From NCBI GenBank assembly GCA_051886215.1, contig JBJEXX010000092.1, positions 1-8,682 on the forward strand: a DNA stretch of 8,682 nucleotides, given 5' to 3'. This document shows positions 6,319 through 8,682 of the stretch, one piece after another (the stretch's first letter is position 1; each line of letters starts with the position of its first letter). This DNA is from JBJEXX01 sp051886215. Its GTDB lineage: Bacteria; Bacillota_I; Bacilli_A; RF39; UBA660. Position numbers and translations under genes: made by a program. The notes under the pieces were generated by a model that was not told the DNA's origin, searched no databases, and saw only the letters and a program-made list of their open reading frames with translations.

Positions 6319-7635
6319 ATGAGTACTAAAAAGGATTTACAAATAGAACTATTAAAATTAGAAGAAGAAATAGAACTGTTAACTTTAGAAAAAAATGAAG
6401 AGATAAAAGAAATAAAAAATAAGATAAAAAATACAAAAGCCAAGATTGAAAAATTAGAATTTGTAGAGACGAAAAAAAGTCCTAAAATAGAAAAACTATC
6501 TTTAGAAAAAACTAAAAAAATAAATAAAATAGAAAAATTATCCTTAGAAAAAACAAGAAAGATACCAAAAAAAGAATTAGAAATATTAAATTTAGAAAAA
6601 ACAAAAGAATTAAGTCTTTTAAAATTAGAAAATACTAAAAAGTTTACAGAAAACGAAATAAAATATCTCGAGTTAGAAATGACTCAAAAAGTAGAACAAA
6701 AAAAGTTAGAACAAGAATTAAATATCAATAAAGAGAAACTTGATAGTAAAATAGATAAATTAGTCAAAGATAATAAAATAGAGGAAAAAATTGTTAATAC
6801 TATACATAATAGTCCAAAAAATGACAAAAATAAAAATAGGAAGAAATTATTAATTAAAATATTTTATATAGTTATTATGATTTCTTCCATAATCATACTT
6901 TTCCTAATAGCTAAAACTTTGTTGGATAGAAGAACTAATGATAAAGAAATAAAAAGTCAGATTAGTGAGATTATTAATAATACTGAAATAACTCTTGATG
7001 ATAGTGATTCTAAAAAAGAAACAGATGAAGAAAGTGATTATTTTAAATATATGAATACACCACTTATAAGTGTAGATTTTGCTGAATTAAAAAAGAAAAA
7101 TCCTAATACTAAAGGATGGATTCAAGTTTCTGGTACTAATGTAAATTATCCATTTGTGCAGGCAAATGATAATGAATATTATTTAAGCCACTCGTTTGAT
7201 AATTCATATAACACTATGGGTTGGGTGTATATGGATTATAGAAATAATATGGAAAATAAAGATAAAAACACTATTTTATATGCTCATGGATTATATAATA
7301 ATACAATGTTTGGCTCTTTAAAACAAGTAGTAGAAGCTAATTGGTATACTAATCCAGAAAATCATATAATAAGAATATCTACAGAACAAGAAAATAGCTT
7401 ATGGCAAATTTTTAGTACTTATACTATCAAACCAGAATCTTTTTACTTAACTACAGAGTTTGAAGATGATAAAAGTTATGAAGCCTTTTTAATTACAATG
7501 AAAGGAAGAAGTGTCTATGATTATAAAACTAATGTTTCTACAAATGATAAAATATTGACACTTTCATCTTGCTATGATGACAATGTTAGAGTGGTAGTTC
7601 ATGCTAAATTAATAAAGACAACAGCTAGAAGTTGA
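6319..7635 (+). CDS. Class B-like sortase with a long N-terminal cytoplasmic coiled coil
   Basis: The 438-residue protein has three parts. Residues 1-176 are a Lys/Glu/Leu-rich, probably coiled-coil segment with degenerate LxLExTK repeats at about 21, 46, 60, 74, 90, 101 and 117. Residues 177-199 are a single membrane helix after a basic stretch (KNRKK), so the coiled coil should face the cytoplasm. Residues 240-438 are a sortase domain outside the cell. The catalytic residues are present: His323 in TILYAHGL, Cys418 in TLSSCYD and Arg424 in NVRVVVHAKL. Motifs such as KGWIQVSGTNVNYPFVQ and MGWVYMDYRN are typical of class B. Sortases cut a C-terminal sorting signal and transfer the protein to cell-wall peptidoglycan. 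Usual class B enzymes are near 250 residues with only a few residues before the helix, so the long front segment is exceptional. The likely substrate is the next gene. The stop is TGA. Confidence 0.93.
   Translation: MSTKKDLQIELLKLEEEIELLTLEKNEEIKEIKNKIKNTKAKIEKLEFVETKKSPKIEKLSLEKTKKINKIEKLSLEKTRKIPKKELEILNLEKTKELSLLKLENTKKFTENEIKYLELEMTQKVEQKKLEQELNINKEKLDSKIDKLVKDNKIEEKIVNTIHNSPKNDKNKNRKKLLIKIFYIVIMISSIIILFLIAKTLLDRRTNDKEIKSQISEIINNTEITLDDSDSKKETDEESDYFKYMNTPLISVDFAELKKKNPNTKGWIQVSGTNVNYPFVQANDNEYYLSHSFDNSYNTMGWVYMDYRNNMENKDKNTILYAHGLYNNTMFGSLKQVVEANWYTNPENHIIRISTEQENSLWQIFSTYTIKPESFYLTTEFEDDKSYEAFLITMKGRSVYDYKTNVSTNDKILTLSSCYDDNVRVVVHAKLIKTTARS
6442..6567 (+). repeat. Three tandem 42-bp (14-codon) repeats inside the sortase gene
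   Basis: Units at 6442-6483, 6484-6525 and 6526-6567 encode KIEKLEFVETKKSP, KIEKLSLEKTKKIN and KIEKLSLEKTRKIP. Units two and three differ at 8 of 42 bases; unit one is more diverged. The repeats stay in frame, and 14 residues equal two heptads, which suits a coiled coil. They could expand or contract by slippage without breaking the frame. Confidence 0.85.
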
Positions 7636-7666
7636 CGTCAAGTAAATGTAAATTGTTCCTATTTTA

Positions 7667-7701
7667 TTGCATACCTCAAAAATAAATGATATATCTATAC
7701 T
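7667..7701 (+). promoter_or_regulatory. Probable promoter of the sortase-substrate gene
   Basis: Two overlapping readings exist. The first is TTGCAT (7667-7672), a 17-bp spacer, and TATATC (7690-7695) preceded by TGA. The second is TATACT (7696-7701) without a clear -35. A 6-bp inverted repeat (TATCTA/TAGATA, 7692-7706) covers the -10 region. The strong ribosome site AGAGGTGA (7711-7718) precedes the ATG at 7725. Confidence 0.4.
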
Positions 7702-7724
7702 AGATAATAAAGAGGTGATAGAAT

Positions 7725-8624
7725 ATGAAAAAAATATTTAGCATATTAGGTATGTTTTTAATGACATTTACAGTTTTTGGAATGACTAGTGTAAAGGCAG
7801 AAAATACATATAAATCATATAAAGTTGGCGAAGTAATAGAGGCTCAGGTAGATAAACAAGGAAATAAAGGAAAGTTTATTGTTATAGGAGATAGTCCTAC
7901 TACATCTGATGAAGTGGTAGTAATCCAAAAAAATGATGGTTTGAATACTGCTATAAAGAATAGAAATATTAAGTACGATTCTAATAATGATTTTACAATA
8001 GATAGTAGAGATACTGGTACTATTCAAGATATAAAGGTTACGAATGCTGAAATAAGAAGTGCAATTACTTTTAATAATGCTGGTGCTGGAATTGGGACAG
8101 TAAATAGATTTATTACTCAAGCACCTGAATTATTTGATGGCTATATGAGAATAAATGAAGGACATGTTTTTGGATTAATGACTTTAGAAGATTATAACAA
8201 TCTTGTAACAAAATATGGACAAGATACAGTGGATAAAATATTTGCTAATGACAATTATTGGTTAAATGATGGTGCTGCTACTGAAGAAGAATTACAGTTT
8301 ACTGATAATGATACTTATAAAATAAATAGTGCTAATAATAGTTTTGATGTTTATGATACTGCAGATCATATTAGTAAAACTTATAATTTGCCAAAATATG
8401 CAAGGATAGTAAATAAACAAGTTCAAACAACAGCTCTAACTGGAAATAATTTATTAGTAGAATATGAACCAGCCATAATGTTTACTTTATGTAAAACCGC
8501 TATAGTTGTTCCTAATACTCCAAATCCAGATACTGCTGATATGAATGTTATAATGCTAAGTATTGTAGGAATATTATCTTTGGGAATAATAATATTATCA
8601 ACCAAAAAGATTATAAAAATGTAA
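7725..8624 (+). CDS. Secreted cell-wall protein with NPDTAD sorting signal (predicted substrate of the adjacent sortase)
   Basis: The 299-residue protein has a Sec signal peptide (1-25, likely cut after TSVKA). A soluble region spans about 26-260. The C-terminal sorting signal consists of NPDTAD (267-272), a hydrophobic stretch (about 276-291) and a basic tail, KKIIKM. NPxT-type motifs are the known recognition sites of class B sortases, and the neighbouring gene encodes such an enzyme, so wall attachment by it is a well-supported inference. A second PxT-like string, VPNTP (262-266), directly precedes the motif. The mature part is not a family I can name with certainty, but its landmarks (YKVGEVI, FIVIGDSP, FGLMTLEDY, NYWLNDG, YEPAIMFTL) fall in the same order as in the modules of the other surface genes. 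It is probably a diverged single module. It contains one cysteine (C256). Confidence 0.85.
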   Translation: MKKIFSILGMFLMTFTVFGMTSVKAENTYKSYKVGEVIEAQVDKQGNKGKFIVIGDSPTTSDEVVVIQKNDGLNTAIKNRNIKYDSNNDFTIDSRDTGTIQDIKVTNAEIRSAITFNNAGAGIGTVNRFITQAPELFDGYMRINEGHVFGLMTLEDYNNLVTKYGQDTVDKIFANDNYWLNDGAATEEELQFTDNDTYKINSANNSFDVYDTADHISKTYNLPKYARIVNKQVQTTALTGNNLLVEYEPAIMFTLCKTAIVVPNTPNPDTADMNVIMLSIVGILSLGIIILSTKKIIKM

Positions 8625-8628
8625 TGTA

Positions 8629-8682
8629 GGTTCTTTGTCAAATAGTGTTGGTGAACAATAAGTTTGATAAATGAATTGATTA
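8629..8682. mobile_element. Possible terminal inverted repeat of an ISL3-type insertion sequence, cut by the window end
   Basis: The sequence starting GGTTCTTTGTCAAATAGTGT five bases after the stop codon resembles, from memory, the outer ends of ISL3-family elements in low-GC Firmicutes. No transposase is visible within the remaining bases, so this is tentative. The gene upstream is not disrupted. Confidence 0.35.

Noticed and set aside
6442..6567. Tandem repeats as a CRISPR array
   Set aside because: The units are contiguous without spacers, stay in frame and encode a coiled-coil segment of a sortase.
7815..8120. Minus-strand open frame inside the sortase-substrate gene
   Set aside because: Composition is Ser/Ile/Tyr-rich as expected for an antisense shadow, and it covers a supported gene.
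8423..8641. Minus-strand open frame at the right end
   Set aside because: It is antisense to the sorting-signal region; its hydrophobic residues mirror the membrane stretch of the real gene.

Overview
The window is about 8.7 kb of very AT-rich DNA with compact spacing, short mRNA leaders, Shine-Dalgarno sites and sigma-A type promoters. It carries a class B-like sortase, a sortase substrate, a CapA-like protein and TruB. This fits a low-GC Gram-positive bacterium with a cell wall, most likely an uncultured gut Bacilli lineage (RF39 or Erysipelotrichia-like). That placement is inferred from gene style, not from a marker search. Tryptophan is always TGG and the sortase gene ends in TGA, so the standard bacterial code fits better than the Mycoplasma code.

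Left part (1-1530): the 3' end of a gene for an extracellular module protein (start outside the window) converges on a small unrecognised gene on the minus strand. A bidirectional AT-rich terminator lies between them. The unrecognised gene and truB diverge from interleaved promoters at 1479-1524.

Middle and right part (1544-8624, all plus strand): truB (tRNA pseudouridine-55 synthase) is followed by five envelope genes. These are a CapA-like metallophosphatase-fold protein, a membrane-anchored protein with two tandem extracellular modules, a membrane-anchored phosphodiester glycosidase (NAGPA family), a class B-like sortase, and a secreted protein with a C-terminal NPDTAD sorting signal. The module protein and the glycosidase are translationally coupled. 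The other genes have their own promoters, with weak terminators after the CapA-like gene and after the glycosidase. This is therefore a cluster of small transcription units, not one long operon. The last 54 bases look like the end of an insertion sequence of the ISL3 type (tentative).

How the genes fit together: the CapA-like protein, the double-module protein, the glycosidase and the sortase are all predicted single-pass type II membrane proteins with lysine-rich cytoplasmic tails and an extracellular domain. The sortase probably attaches the final gene's product to the wall. One extracellular module (start 'VGxxV', middle 'LLSxxE' and 'WWTxSP'-like, end 'RPVVTL...GxGTxxxPY') occurs once in the left gene and twice in the double-module protein. 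A diverged form probably makes up the sortase substrate. The most unusual element is the sortase: its catalytic domain sits behind a ~176-residue lysine/glutamate-rich cytoplasmic segment, with a predicted coiled coil built from degenerate LxLExTK repeats.
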